Assembly: GCA_002369515.1 (NCBI GenBank)
Contig: DFFM01000017.1
Span: 1-19,022, forward strand
Direction of reading: 5' to 3'
DNA from: Prevotella sp. UBA3776
GTDB taxonomy: Bacteria; Bacteroidota; Bacteroidia; Bacteroidales; Bacteroidaceae
Length of the DNA: 19,022 bases
The notes beneath the pieces are model-generated. The model saw only the letters and a program-made list of their open reading frames with translations. It searched no databases and was not told where the DNA came from. A program made the position numbers and the translations under genes. Below are positions 6,593 to 15,475 of this stretch, in pieces; position 1 is the first letter of the stretch; the number at the start of each line of letters is the position of its first letter.

Positions 6593-6801
6593 CGTAAAGA
6601 ATGTTGTTCCTTTTTCGTGCGGGGATGTTGGCTTTCGTTTCGGGAGTTCATTTCAACAACAAATTGCGAAATGGCAATTTCACGACAATTCGCTTCATTC
6701 GTTGCCGTTTGAGGCTTCGAGAACCCTTGCAAACAGATTTGTTCTTAGTCGCATTAGACAAATTGGTTGTTGTTTTATAGTTTATATCTCCGAAATGTCG
6801 G
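6593..6801. other. remainder of convergent intergenic region
   Basis: This completes the 491-bp gene-free stretch 6311-6801. Apart from the hairpin elements I see one short perfect inverted repeat, AAATTGC / GCAATTT around 6661-6680, and no open frame, RNA gene or -7 box that I can support. Confidence 0.5.
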
Positions 6802-7587
6802 TCAATAATACTTGATGGTTCTCACTTCTATGCTCTTTTCGTTAGTGGTCTTCAGAGGCATATTGCTTCCTTCCTCACTTTCGGTTTGTTTCAAGGTTAC
6901 CTCGCGTTCAGTCCAGTTGCCCTGAGGGTCGAACTTGGTGTATTTGTACTGTTCTTCCATCTCGATGTCTGTGCCCTCATCCTGGCATATCAGCGTGTGG
7001 CTCGACGGATACAGGTTGTTGCCCTCGTAGCTGAATGTCTCGTCGATGCTGACTTCCCATCCCTGGCGTTGGAGCTTGGCAATGCGCCCTTGGTCGTCGT
7101 AGGTGTATTCGTTATGGAACATGGCGTCGTCCTCGTCGTCCTCGCGCTGGTCGTAGTAGGTCAGCCGCCCTTGTGCGTCGCGCTTCATGACGGTCTTTTC
7201 GCTCACTCCCTTGACAAATTTCCCGTCAGCGTCATAGGTGTAGATTCCTCCGTAAGGATCGGAGCATACTCTGCCTTTCTCGTCGAAGCTCGTGGTGACG
7301 ACCAAGTTTTCCTTTTCCTTGCCCTTCACCAGTTTGCCGTCTTTTTCTTCAGCTTCGTAGCCGAGGGTGAGTGTTTCCTTCACATTGCCATAAAGTCCAA
7401 ACGTGCGCAGGTCGTTCGACATCACCTCAGGTTCGTCAGCCTTTTTCTCATCAGCGTTTTTGGGGTCAGCCGTTTCGTTCTGAACCGCTTTGTTGGCGGC
7501 TGTTGCAGTTGTGGCACTGGGCTTGTTGTTCTGGCCACAGGCTATGAGTGCCAGCACAACTAGGGTTGCAAAAATCTTTTTCTTCAT
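6802..7587 (-). CDS. lipoprotein with YD/RHS-like repeats
   Basis: Encodes 261 aa. The signal peptide MKKKIFATLVVLALIAC has its lipobox Cys at residue 17. Residues about 20-55 are a Thr/Ala/Lys/Glu-rich linker. The rest has degenerate repeats resembling YD (RHS-type) units: FDEKGR (101-106), YTYDADGK (116-123), RDAQGRLTYY (136-145), YTYDDQGRI (161-169) and FDPQGNW (219-225). In other proteins such units build extended beta structures. Here they are few, so a small envelope lipoprotein with a beta-sheet domain is the safest reading. The start is 69 bp downstream of the tamB stop with no -7 box seen between them, so co-transcription with tamB is likely. Function unknown; a role with TamB in the outer membrane is only inferred from position. 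Confidence 0.8.
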   Translation of the reverse strand: MKKKIFATLVVLALIACGQNNKPSATTATAANKAVQNETADPKNADEKKADEPEVMSNDLRTFGLYGNVKETLTLGYEAEEKDGKLVKGKEKENLVVTTSFDEKGRVCSDPYGGIYTYDADGKFVKGVSEKTVMKRDAQGRLTYYDQREDDEDDAMFHNEYTYDDQGRIAKLQRQGWEVSIDETFSYEGNNLYPSSHTLICQDEGTDIEMEEQYKYTKFDPQGNWTEREVTLKQTESEEGSNMPLKTTNEKSIEVRTIKYY

Positions 7588-7656
7588 GTTTGTAGTGTTT
7601 AGTGGATGCGTATAAAAAGGGTTAACTGTTATCTATGCCATACAGATTTGCGGCCT

Positions 7657-10600
7657 TTACCGCTGGTTGCGCCTCTTGACTTTGCGTCGGTCGCGGCCGA
7701 AGAGGTCTCCCAGTCCGTTGAAGTCTTTTTTCATGATGAGTCCCAAGCCTTGTGTGTTGAGACTGTTGCGGGTGAAGTACCGGTCGTTGGTTTGGTTGTA
7801 AACCTTGATGGCCAAGTTTCCGCTGGGGAAGAGAAGGTAGCGGATGTCGAAGTCGCCGATGAAGGTGGTGTTGGCGGTGGCGGCATTGTCGCGGTAGCCG
7901 AACTGCCCGTTGATGAGCAGCCGGTTGTTGAGCAGACTGCCGGAGAGCAGCCCCTCGTATTCGGCGTTGTAGAATCCTTCGGTGCCGGTGGAGATGTTGG
8001 CTCCGAAGTTCCAGTTGCTGCTGCGGAACATGGAACTGAGCACCGAGTTGATTTGTTGGCTGATGGTACCACTCAGAATGCTCTGCATGGCCAGGCTGGC
8101 CTGGCTCTGCTGCTCGCCGTTGCGCCCTGCGTTGTTGGTCTCTTCGGTATAGAAGCGTCCGATGCCCAGCAGATAGATTACCTGCATGTTCATCTCTTCC
8201 TGGCTGTTGATGATGCTGCGCACCATCTGCTTGGCGTCGCTGCTGACGGTGGGCAGGTCGAGGTCGAAGTCCACCCTGGGCCCGCTGGGGTTGCCTGTGA
8301 TGTTCATGATGCAGTCAACGCGTGTGTTGTTGTTTGAGAAGCTGTTGCCGATGTTGAGGTCGGACAGCGGCACACCGTTGACCGTATAGAGGGCTTGCAG
8401 ATTGAGAGAGGCATTGAAGGGGTCGCCTCCGAAGATGATGGTTCCTCCCTGCTGGAAGATGAAGTCCTTCTTGATGACGTTCTGTATGGTGAGGTTGTAG
8501 CTGCCGTGGTCCACCAGATAGGTGCCGAACATGTCGAAGCTGCCTTTATTATAATAGGTGGCCCTGATGGTGCCCGAACCGTTCAGACTGATCATGTCGT
8601 TGGTGGTGTGGTCCATGAGCAAGCGCAGCGTAGCATCGGGTGTGCAGTTGATGAGGAAGTTGAGCCTCAGGTCGGAGGAAACTTCGGGCTCCAGCGCAAG
8701 GTATGATGGGCCTTGGTCGTTGGTCGAGGGGGCTTGGGTGGTTGGGGCGGGTGTGACGTCGCGCCACTCGATGAACTCCTGGTCGCTGATGGCGTCGGGA
8801 GCAGATGCGTTGTATTCCAAGAAAGATCCCTTGTTGGGGGTGGCGTTCACGTCGATGACCACTTCGCCGTCCTTGCCTTTGATGGAGCAGTCGCCCGTGG
8901 CCCACACGGTGCCAAAGAATGTGTCGCCGCCGTATTCTCTAAAGTCATAGGACAGCAGGTTCTGCGCTCTGACGTTGACGTCGTAGCTGAGGTCGGTCAG
9001 GTGGTTGTGGTGGAGCCTTCCGCTGATGATTCCGATGTGGCCGTCCTTGTCGCGAATGGTGTCGTTCTGGAATATGATGTTGTTCTCAACAAGTCTCACT
9101 GTGTCGTTCCGCAGCCAGTATTTTGTGTTCAGACTGCTTATTTCCATCGTTCCTTCGGCCACGGCCTCGCCCGTGAGGTTGAGCTCGCTCAGCGCTCCCC
9201 ACAGTCTCAGCTTGCCGTTGCCCCTGATGTCGGTGTTGCGCATGAAACTGTCGCAGAAATACTCAACAAACTCCAGCCTGCTGTTCCATGCGTCAATGTT
9301 GAGGTCTATCTTGTCCTGTTCGGGCGAAATGTATCCCTTGATGAAAGTGTTGGACAGGGGTCCGTCGTTGGCCACTGCATCGATGTTAATTTGGTCTGTC
9401 TTGTCGTCGTAGTTCACTTTGGCGGTCAGAACGCCCATGTTGCCATACATGAACGTGAATTTGTTGACTTTGAGTTGGGCTTCGCCCGTAGGACTGCCAA
9501 AGACGGCCCGTACGGTGGCATGGCCACTGGCTTTGCCGCCGAACTCAACTGCATGGAAGTTGACCAGATTGGTGATGTAGTTGACGTCGATGTCCTGCAA
9601 GTCCACCGAAATGGAGTCGCTGGGGTTCTTGGTAGCCCGTCCGCTGACCGTGAGGTGCTGTTTGTTGTGCTCAATGGAGAAGTGGTCGATGCTCAGATAG
9701 TCAGAGTTGTAGATGATTTCCGACGGGGTGACGTGCCAGATGGTGTCGCTCACTTGTATCTCAGAAGGCAGCACATTGACGTGGGCAGTGGCCTTTCCCT
9801 GTGGGTTCTTGTAAAAATCGGTTTCTGCGTGGACACTGCCACGGAACACACGCGCCTGGTTGTTGTCGAAACCGATGGAGGTTTGCAGGCGGTTGTTCAC
9901 GGCATTGGCATCGACGTTCCAGCTGAATCGTTGTCCGTCGTCCATCACCTTGAGCAAGTCAACATGGGCGAAGAGGGTGTCGTTGGGGGTGCGCAGTGAC
10001 AGACGGGTGTTTTCGTAGCGTCCACCGTCGTAATAGACCACGGGCAAGCTGCACTCCAGATTGAGCACGTTCTCGCGGTCGTCCATGTGGCCGTACAGGT
10101 AGATGGGTTCGGTGAGTGTGATGGGCACATCGAACAGTTTGTTGAGCCAGTCGGATTGTGTGATGGTGGCACTGATGGTGAAGTTGTTGTCTTGCTGCTT
10201 GGTGGAGTGGGGCAGTCCGGGCAGCGTGGGGAGTTTTGAAGCCACGAAGTTGGTGATGCTCTGTGCGAGGGTTTGGTAGTCGAAATCGCCTCGCACGGTC
10301 ATTTCCGCAAAATCGCTGGCCATGCGCAGGGTGCGCTCGCCGTCTTCTTTGTTGGCTACCAGACGCAGGTTGTCGAGCTCGTATGTTTTTTCGGGCGATT
10401 TCATCGAGAAATAGTCCACGTTGAGGTCACCCATCAGTGTGCTCAGGCTTGAGCCTTTCAGGTTTGCATCCATCGTGAGTTCGAACACCGTGTCCTTCCA
10501 TTGGTTGGTCAGTTTCATGGCGGCAGGGTTGAAGTGGCGCACTTCGGCTTTGAGCTGTGCGGACGGGGCTTTGAGGTCTGACGTGAATTGTCCGTCAATT

Positions 10601-12078
10601 CTGATTTCTCCGTTGGGGTCGTTGATGGCCAACAGTCCGTCGAAGTTGTTGTTTTGGTACAGTCCGTCGATGGTGATGTCTTTGTACGAATAGGACTTGT
10701 AGTCGAAACGCGACACTTTGCCGTTGGCTTTGAGCGTAATCTGCTTGTCGTGTGGAAGCTGGCCGTCCACATTGATGCGCGTGGCCACCATGCCAAAGTC
10801 GTCGTTGGCCAGAATGCGGCGCAGGTTGATGCCGTCGGTCTCTATGCGTCCTGTGAAATTGTTGCCTTTCAGTCCAATGCCCAGATTGGCGCTTCCCGCA
10901 TCGGTGCGCAGAATGCCTTTGGTGGAAATGCTATTGCCTGAGCCACCGATGATGCCGCGGTAGTGGACATCTCCCAAGCGAGTGATTTCAGGAGGAATCT
11001 GTATGTTCTCACCGTTGATGTTTTTTGTGACAAAATCGATGGTTTCTCCACTCAGATTCAGTCTGTCGATTGTGGCGTTCCAGTGCGGGTCGTTCCAGTT
11101 GCTGAGCCATCCGTTGGCCTGCAATTCCATGTCGTTGTCCTCAGAGTAGATGTGCAGCTCGCTCACTCGCATGGTGGTGCTCGTGCCGGAGAAGGTGGAA
11201 TTGAGGAAAATGGGATTCTTGAAATTGTTGAAAGCAGGAAGAATACTCCTTAGGTCATAAGGGGTTATCTTCGTCTCTCGAATGTTTCCGTTGAACTGAA
11301 GCGTGGGCATGGCAATCTTGCCGTCAATCATGCGGTAAGTGGTCTCAAGGGTGTCAATGACAACTGTGCTTCCGGGCATCTGAAGGTTGAAGTCGTGGAG
11401 CCTGGTTTGTTGATGGTCAGCACTGACTCTGAAAGACAAATGGCTGAGGTCTATTCCCGACTTTTCATGAAGGGAAATTTTCTTTACATTCAGGATGAGC
11501 GTAGAGTCGGTCAGTTCTTTCAGCATCAGGTTGGCACTGATGTTTTTCACATCCAGATGATTGACGTTCAGTTTCGTTGGCGTGGTTGGAATGTCGTGGC
11601 GGTTGAATCTGACGGCTCCGTTGCGTATGATGATGGAGTTTATGCGCAAGTCGAGCGGTGTGTGGCTGGTGGTGTCTTTTGATGCAAGCGAGTCGAGCAC
11701 AAACTGGAAGTTGGGTTTGCTGTCGGCATCTGCTTGATACAGATTGGCGTCAAGGCCAAACAATTGTGTCGATGAAATGGCTATTTTTCCCTGCAGGATG
11801 GGCAGCAACTTGATGTTGGCGGCAAGTCTTGAAGCATGGAGCATCCGCTTGCTGTTTTGGTCGTAAATGTCAACGTCGTCTATGATTATTCGGTTGAAAA
11901 ACCCCACGTCAACCCTGCCAACAGAGACCTTCGTGTTCAGCTTCTCGCCCAAAACCTCGCTAACCTTCGAGCCGATGGCCGTTTGTACTGCCGGAACATG
12001 AAGCAGTACAATAATGAGAAGATAAAGAGCCAACACACTCCATATCGTCCAGCTTATGACTCGTCTTAGCGTTTTCAA
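7657..12078 (-). CDS. tamB: TamB family translocation and assembly module protein
   Basis: Encodes 1473 aa. One N-terminal membrane segment (about 8-28, VISWTIWSVLALYLLIIVLL) anchors it in the inner membrane. A very long beta-rich AsmA-like body follows, and the C-terminal DUF490/TamB domain covers about 1000-1450 (for example GSYNLTIQNVIKKDFIFQQG). TamB-type proteins form a periplasm-spanning hydrophobic groove. They are linked to outer-membrane protein assembly and to phospholipid transport. In Bacteroidota the outer-membrane partner is usually an Omp85 protein; none is in this window. The start codon is TTG: an in-frame TAA lies just upstream and the only other initiators would be ATT or ATC. 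It is divergent from nqrA, has a -7 box at 12128-12135, and is followed by a lipoprotein gene in the same direction. Confidence 0.93.
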   Translation of the reverse strand: MKTLRRVISWTIWSVLALYLLIIVLLHVPAVQTAIGSKVSEVLGEKLNTKVSVGRVDVGFFNRIIIDDVDIYDQNSKRMLHASRLAANIKLLPILQGKIAISSTQLFGLDANLYQADADSKPNFQFVLDSLASKDTTSHTPLDLRINSIIIRNGAVRFNRHDIPTTPTKLNVNHLDVKNISANLMLKELTDSTLILNVKKISLHEKSGIDLSHLSFRVSADHQQTRLHDFNLQMPGSTVVIDTLETTYRMIDGKIAMPTLQFNGNIRETKITPYDLRSILPAFNNFKNPIFLNSTFSGTSTTMRVSELHIYSEDNDMELQANGWLSNWNDPHWNATIDRLNLSGETIDFVTKNINGENIQIPPEITRLGDVHYRGIIGGSGNSISTKGILRTDAGSANLGIGLKGNNFTGRIETDGINLRRILANDDFGMVATRINVDGQLPHDKQITLKANGKVSRFDYKSYSYKDITIDGLYQNNNFDGLLAINDPNGEIRIDGQFTSDLKAPSAQLKAEVRHFNPAAMKLTNQWKDTVFELTMDANLKGSSLSTLMGDLNVDYFSMKSPEKTYELDNLRLVANKEDGERTLRMASDFAEMTVRGDFDYQTLAQSITNFVASKLPTLPGLPHSTKQQDNNFTISATITQSDWLNKLFDVPITLTEPIYLYGHMDDRENVLNLECSLPVVYYDGGRYENTRLSLRTPNDTLFAHVDLLKVMDDGQRFSWNVDANAVNNRLQTSIGFDNNQARVFRGSVHAETDFYKNPQGKATAHVNVLPSEIQVSDTIWHVTPSEIIYNSDYLSIDHFSIEHNKQHLTVSGRATKNPSDSISVDLQDIDVNYITNLVNFHAVEFGGKASGHATVRAVFGSPTGEAQLKVNKFTFMYGNMGVLTAKVNYDDKTDQINIDAVANDGPLSNTFIKGYISPEQDKIDLNIDAWNSRLEFVEYFCDSFMRNTDIRGNGKLRLWGALSELNLTGEAVAEGTMEISSLNTKYWLRNDTVRLVENNIIFQNDTIRDKDGHIGIISGRLHHNHLTDLSYDVNVRAQNLLSYDFREYGGDTFFGTVWATGDCSIKGKDGEVVIDVNATPNKGSFLEYNASAPDAISDQEFIEWRDVTPAPTTQAPSTNDQGPSYLALEPEVSSDLRLNFLINCTPDATLRLLMDHTTNDMISLNGSGTIRATYYNKGSFDMFGTYLVDHGSYNLTIQNVIKKDFIFQQGGTIIFGGDPFNASLNLQALYTVNGVPLSDLNIGNSFSNNNTRVDCIMNITGNPSGPRVDFDLDLPTVSSDAKQMVRSIINSQEEMNMQVIYLLGIGRFYTEETNNAGRNGEQQSQASLAMQSILSGTISQQINSVLSSMFRSSNWNFGANISTGTEGFYNAEYEGLLSGSLLNNRLLINGQFGYRDNAATANTTFIGDFDIRYLLFPSGNLAIKVYNQTNDRYFTRNSLNTQGLGLIMKKDFNGLGDLFGRDRRKVKRRNQR

Positions 12079-12127
12079 AATGATACTTCGAGATTACAAT
12101 TAATTTGAATCAGAATGAATTATTGCG

Positions 12128-12135
12128 CAAAAATA
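12128..12135 (-). promoter_or_regulatory. -7 box for tamB
   Basis: The minus strand reads TATTTTTG, an exact TAnnTTTG match. Transcription from about 12121 would give a leader of roughly 43 nt before the TTG at 12078. No clear -33 TTTG. The surroundings are A/T-rich, so a chance match is possible. Confidence 0.5.
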
Positions 12136-12200
12136 CATCAAAAACTCGTGATAAAGGAACATTTCATCTGATTTTTCTTTAAAATGTGTTTATTTTTTTG

Positions 12201-12208
12201 TAATTTTG
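12201..12208 (+). promoter_or_regulatory. -7 box for the nqr operon
   Basis: TAATTTTG matches TAnnTTTG exactly, 41 bp upstream of the nqrA ATG. TTTA at 12178-12181, 19 nt upstream, is a three-of-four -33 match. Transcription would start near 12215. Confidence 0.6.
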
Positions 12209-12213
12209 CCCAC

Positions 12214-12228
12214 AATATTCCGAATATT
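12214..12228. repeat. AATATT-CCG-AATATT inverted repeat at nqr transcription start
   Basis: Two self-complementary hexamers AATATT flank CCG, exactly at the predicted start of nqr transcription. It could be an operator or only A/T-rich leader sequence. No regulator can be named. Confidence 0.4.
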
Positions 12229-12249
12229 ATTTTTTTAGCATAGTTTTAT

Positions 12250-13599
12250 ATGGCAAATGTAATTAAATTGCGTAAGGGCTTGGACATTAACCTGCAAGGC
12301 AGGGCCAAGGAAGAAAAGCTTACGTTGAAACCAAAGGACGAGATTGGGCTTGTACCCGAAGGTTTCACAGGCGTTACTCCCAAGGTCGTAGTCAAAGAAG
12401 GTGACATGGTCAAGGCCGGGGACATTTTGTTTGTGAACAAGCAGTTTCCCGATGTGATGTTCGCCTCGCCTGTGAGCGGTCAAGTGACGGCCGTGGTGCG
12501 TGGTGAACGGCGTAAAGTGCTTTGCATCAAAGTGAAACGTGATGCTCAGCAGCAGTATCTTGACTTCGGAAAGAAGGATGTGCAGAAAATGACAGGTGAA
12601 GCTGTGAAAAACGAACTTCTGGAAGCAGGTCTTTTTGGATTCATCAATCAGTTGCCTTATGCTGTTTCCACCAATCCGGACACAGAGCCTAAGGCAATTT
12701 TCGTGAGTGCATTGCGCGACATGCCTTTGGCTGCTGACTTTGAGTTCGAACTGAAAGGAAATGAAGCTGATTTCCAGGCAGGACTGACTGCACTGTCGAA
12801 AATGGCAAAAACCTATCTGGGCATCGGAAAGAACCAAAAAGCTGAAGCGCTGACGGGAGCTAAAGATGTGGAAATCAATGTATTCGATGGAAAATGCCCC
12901 GCAGGAAACGTGGGTGTGCAGGTGAATCACATCTCCCCAGTGAACAAGGGCGAAGTGGTTTGGACTGTCGATCCCAGTGTGGTCATCTTCTTTGGAAGAT
13001 TGTTCAATACGGGCCGTGTTGACCTTCGCCGCACGGTGGCTGTAGTGGGCAGCGAGGTGCAACGTCCTGCCTATGCCGAAGTGCTGATTGGAGAATCAAT
13101 CGGGACGTTGCTCGAAGGCCAGCTGAAGGGCGACAGAAAGGTGCGCATCATCAATGGAAATGTACTGACAGGCAAGCCTGCCACGGCCAACGATTACATA
13201 GGAGCTCATGTGAGCGAAATTACTGTGATTCCCGAAGGCGACGACGCCAATGAAATGCTGGGATGGATTATGCCACGTCCCAATCAGTTCTCGGTGAACC
13301 GAAGCTACTTCTCTTGGCTGCAAGGAAAGAAAGAATATGCACTCGATGCCCGAGTGAAGGGAGGCGAGCGCCACATGATCATGAGCGGCGAATACGACAA
13401 GGTGCTGCCCATGGATATTTACGGCGAATATCTCATCAAGGCCATCATCGCCGGCGACATCGACAAGATGGAGCAGCTGGGCATTTATGAAGTGGCTCCC
13501 GAGGACTTCGCTCTGGCGGAGTTCGTGGACAGCTCGAAGCTCGAATTGCAACGTATTGTCAGAGAGGGACTTGACATGCTTCGTAAAGAGAATGCGTAA
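12250..13599 (+). CDS. nqrA: Na+-translocating NADH:quinone reductase subunit A
   Basis: Encodes 449 aa, full length. NqrA is the membrane-associated cytoplasmic-side subunit of the Na+-pumping NADH:quinone reductase and is implicated in quinone binding. The N-terminus MANVIKLRKGLDINLQG is characteristic. Residues about 45-82 (PKVVVKEGDMVKAGDILFVN...SPVSGQVTAV) form the barrel-sandwich/lipoyl-like module shared with RnfC. No transmembrane helix is visible, as expected. It is the first gene of nqrABCDEF, with nqrB 39 bp downstream, and is divergent from tamB. The ATG at 12250 lies 41 bp after the -7 box. Confidence 0.97.
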   Translation: MANVIKLRKGLDINLQGRAKEEKLTLKPKDEIGLVPEGFTGVTPKVVVKEGDMVKAGDILFVNKQFPDVMFASPVSGQVTAVVRGERRKVLCIKVKRDAQQQYLDFGKKDVQKMTGEAVKNELLEAGLFGFINQLPYAVSTNPDTEPKAIFVSALRDMPLAADFEFELKGNEADFQAGLTALSKMAKTYLGIGKNQKAEALTGAKDVEINVFDGKCPAGNVGVQVNHISPVNKGEVVWTVDPSVVIFFGRLFNTGRVDLRRTVAVVGSEVQRPAYAEVLIGESIGTLLEGQLKGDRKVRIINGNVLTGKPATANDYIGAHVSEITVIPEGDDANEMLGWIMPRPNQFSVNRSYFSWLQGKKEYALDARVKGGERHMIMSGEYDKVLPMDIYGEYLIKAIIAGDIDKMEQLGIYEVAPEDFALAEFVDSSKLELQRIVREGLDMLRKENA

Positions 13600-13638
13600 G
13601 CGTAGGTTTTAATTGTCTAAAAAAGTCAAATAATAAAT

Positions 13639-14799
13639 ATGAGCGCATTAAGAAATTATCTGGACAAGATAAAGCCCAACTTTGAGGAGGGGGGCAAGCT
13701 TCATGCTTTCCGTAGTGTGTTTGATGGCTTCGAGACTTTCCTGTATGTGCCCAACACTACAGCAAAAAGCGGAACCAACATTCACGACGCGATTGACTCG
13801 AAGCGTATCATGAGTATGGTGGTCATCGCGTTGATACCGGCTATGTTGTTTGGTATGTACAATGTGGGCTATCAGAACTATCTGGCTGCAGGAACATTGG
13901 CTCAGGCCAGTTTTTGGAGCATCTTCTTCTATGGATTCTTGGCAGTGCTGCCGAAAATACTGGTTTCCTACATCGTAGGACTGGGCATCGAATTTATTTG
14001 GGCTCAGTGGAAAGGCGAGGAAATTCAGGAAGGTTATCTGGTGAGTGGCATCATCATCCCGCTCATCATTCCCATCGGTTGCCCGCTGTGGATGTTGGCT
14101 TTGGCATGTGCCTTTGCTGTGATTTTTGCTAAGGAAATCTTCGGTGGAACCGGCATGAACATTTTCAATGTGGCCATTGCTGCACGTATGTTTTTGTTCT
14201 TCTCTTATCCGACAAAGATGAGTGGCGACAACGTTTGGGTGGCCACCGACTCCATCTTTGGACTTGGCAACACATTGCCCGACGGATTTACCGCAGCCAC
14301 TCCACTCGGACAGGTGGGGCAGGGCGTTGAAGTGACAGCCTCGCTCAACGACATGATTCTTGGCTTTATCCCCGGTTCCATCGGCGAGACGAGTGTCATT
14401 GCCATTGCCATTGGAGCCGTGATTTTGCTTTGGACGGGCATTGCCTCGTGGCGCACCATGCTGAGCGTCTTCGTGGGCGGTGGCTTGATGGCTTGCTTGT
14501 TCGAGTCAACTGGCTCCACTCCGCTCCACTGGTACGAGCACATTGTGCTGGGTGGTTTTTGCTTCGGTGCCGTGTTCATGGCCACCGACCCTGTCACCTC
14601 ATGCCGTACCAACACGGGCATGTACATCTATGGTTTCCTCATTGGCGCCATGGCAGTGATCATCCGTGTCATGAACCCGGGCTATCCCGAGGGTATGATG
14701 CTTGCCATTTTCTTCGGTAACATGTTTGCTGCCACTATAGACCACTTTGTGGTGGAGCGCAATATCTCGAAACGTTTAAAGAGAGGAGGTACAAAATGA
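13639..14799 (+). CDS. nqrB: Na+-translocating NADH:quinone reductase subunit B
   Basis: Encodes 386 aa. It is an integral membrane subunit with multiple hydrophobic helices (for example 58-73, 92-120, 133-165) and takes part in the electron path that drives sodium transport. The covalent FMN attachment site is visible as DGFTAAT (215-221), with T221 the expected flavinylated Thr; this matches the D-x-x-S/T-x-A-T motif used by the ApbE flavin transferase. ApbE is not encoded in the window. The 3' end overlaps nqrC by 4 bp (ATGA), which indicates translational coupling, and the last codons contain the nqrC ribosome-binding site. Confidence 0.97.
   Translation: MSALRNYLDKIKPNFEEGGKLHAFRSVFDGFETFLYVPNTTAKSGTNIHDAIDSKRIMSMVVIALIPAMLFGMYNVGYQNYLAAGTLAQASFWSIFFYGFLAVLPKILVSYIVGLGIEFIWAQWKGEEIQEGYLVSGIIIPLIIPIGCPLWMLALACAFAVIFAKEIFGGTGMNIFNVAIAARMFLFFSYPTKMSGDNVWVATDSIFGLGNTLPDGFTAATPLGQVGQGVEVTASLNDMILGFIPGSIGETSVIAIAIGAVILLWTGIASWRTMLSVFVGGGLMACLFESTGSTPLHWYEHIVLGGFCFGAVFMATDPVTSCRTNTGMYIYGFLIGAMAVIIRVMNPGYPEGMMLAIFFGNMFAATIDHFVVERNISKRLKRGGTK
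14785..14790 (+). promoter_or_regulatory. strong Shine-Dalgarno site for nqrC
   Basis: GGAGGT ends 5 nt before the nqrC ATG at 14796 and lies inside the end of nqrB. Such a strong match is unusual in Bacteroidota, and it also encodes the NqrB residues RGGT. With the ATGA overlap it supports the nqrC start. Confidence 0.65.
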
Positions 14800-15470
14800 A
14801 ACTGAACACCAATTCGAACTCGTACATTATTATATATAGTGCGATTCTCGTTGTCATCGTTGCTTTCTTGTTGGCCTTTATCTTCCAGGCGCTGAAGCCG
14901 ATGCAGGACGCCAACGTGGCGCTTGATGTGAAAAAGCAGATTCTCTATTCGCTCAACATCCGCAATCTTGACGGAGCCGAGGCCGAAGCCAAGTATGCCG
15001 AGGTGGTGAAGAATGAGCAGGAAGTGGATGGACAGAAGGTCTATGAGTGCAACATCGATGGCAACGACATTTATGTTGCAAGTCTCAAGGGCATGGGTCT
15101 TTGGGGTGGCATCAGTGGCTATATTGCCATTGACAAAGATGCCAAGGTTTACGGCGCCTACTTCAACCATGAGAGTGAGACGGCCGGCCTGGGTGCTGAA
15201 ATCAAGGATTCTCAGGCCTGGCAGGAGAAGTTCATCGGCAAAAAGATCTACGACGATAAGGACAATGTCGTGCTCTCTGTAGTGAAGAAAGTGGAAGACC
15301 CTGCAACGCAAGTCGATTGCGTTACGGGCGCAACGTTGACGTCTAATGGCGTTGACGCCATGCTGAAGGACGGCCTGAAAAGTTTCAAGAACAGCGCCAT
15401 CGGCAAGTTCATCGGGAGCAATTCAAACGCCGCTCAAGACAATGTAGAACCTAAAACAGAGAAGGAATAA
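14796..15470 (+). CDS. nqrC: Na+-translocating NADH:quinone reductase subunit C
   Basis: Encodes 224 aa. One N-terminal membrane helix (about 10-32) anchors a periplasmic FMN-binding domain. The flavinylation motif DCVTGAT (174-180), continuing LTSNGV, marks T180 as the Thr that carries FMN through a phosphoester bond made by ApbE. In the complex NqrC passes electrons at the periplasmic side between other cofactors. The tail (about 208-224, SNSNAAQDNVEPKTEKE) is polar and probably flexible. The gene overlaps nqrB by 4 bp and is 5 bp from nqrD. Confidence 0.97.
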   Translation: MKLNTNSNSYIIIYSAILVVIVAFLLAFIFQALKPMQDANVALDVKKQILYSLNIRNLDGAEAEAKYAEVVKNEQEVDGQKVYECNIDGNDIYVASLKGMGLWGGISGYIAIDKDAKVYGAYFNHESETAGLGAEIKDSQAWQEKFIGKKIYDDKDNVVLSVVKKVEDPATQVDCVTGATLTSNGVDAMLKDGLKSFKNSAIGKFIGSNSNAAQDNVEPKTEKE

Positions 15471-15475
15471 CTATT

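Noticed and set aside
6385..6732. Minus-strand frame through the hairpin elements with repeated SPGDKK-like peptides
   Set aside because: The peptide repeats follow from the inverted-repeat DNA. The base changes preserve pairing rather than protein sequence.
8713..9999. 428-codon plus-strand open frame opposite tamB
   Set aside because: It is antisense to a continuous TamB frame, has no recognisable domain, and its composition is that of a reversed beta-rich gene.
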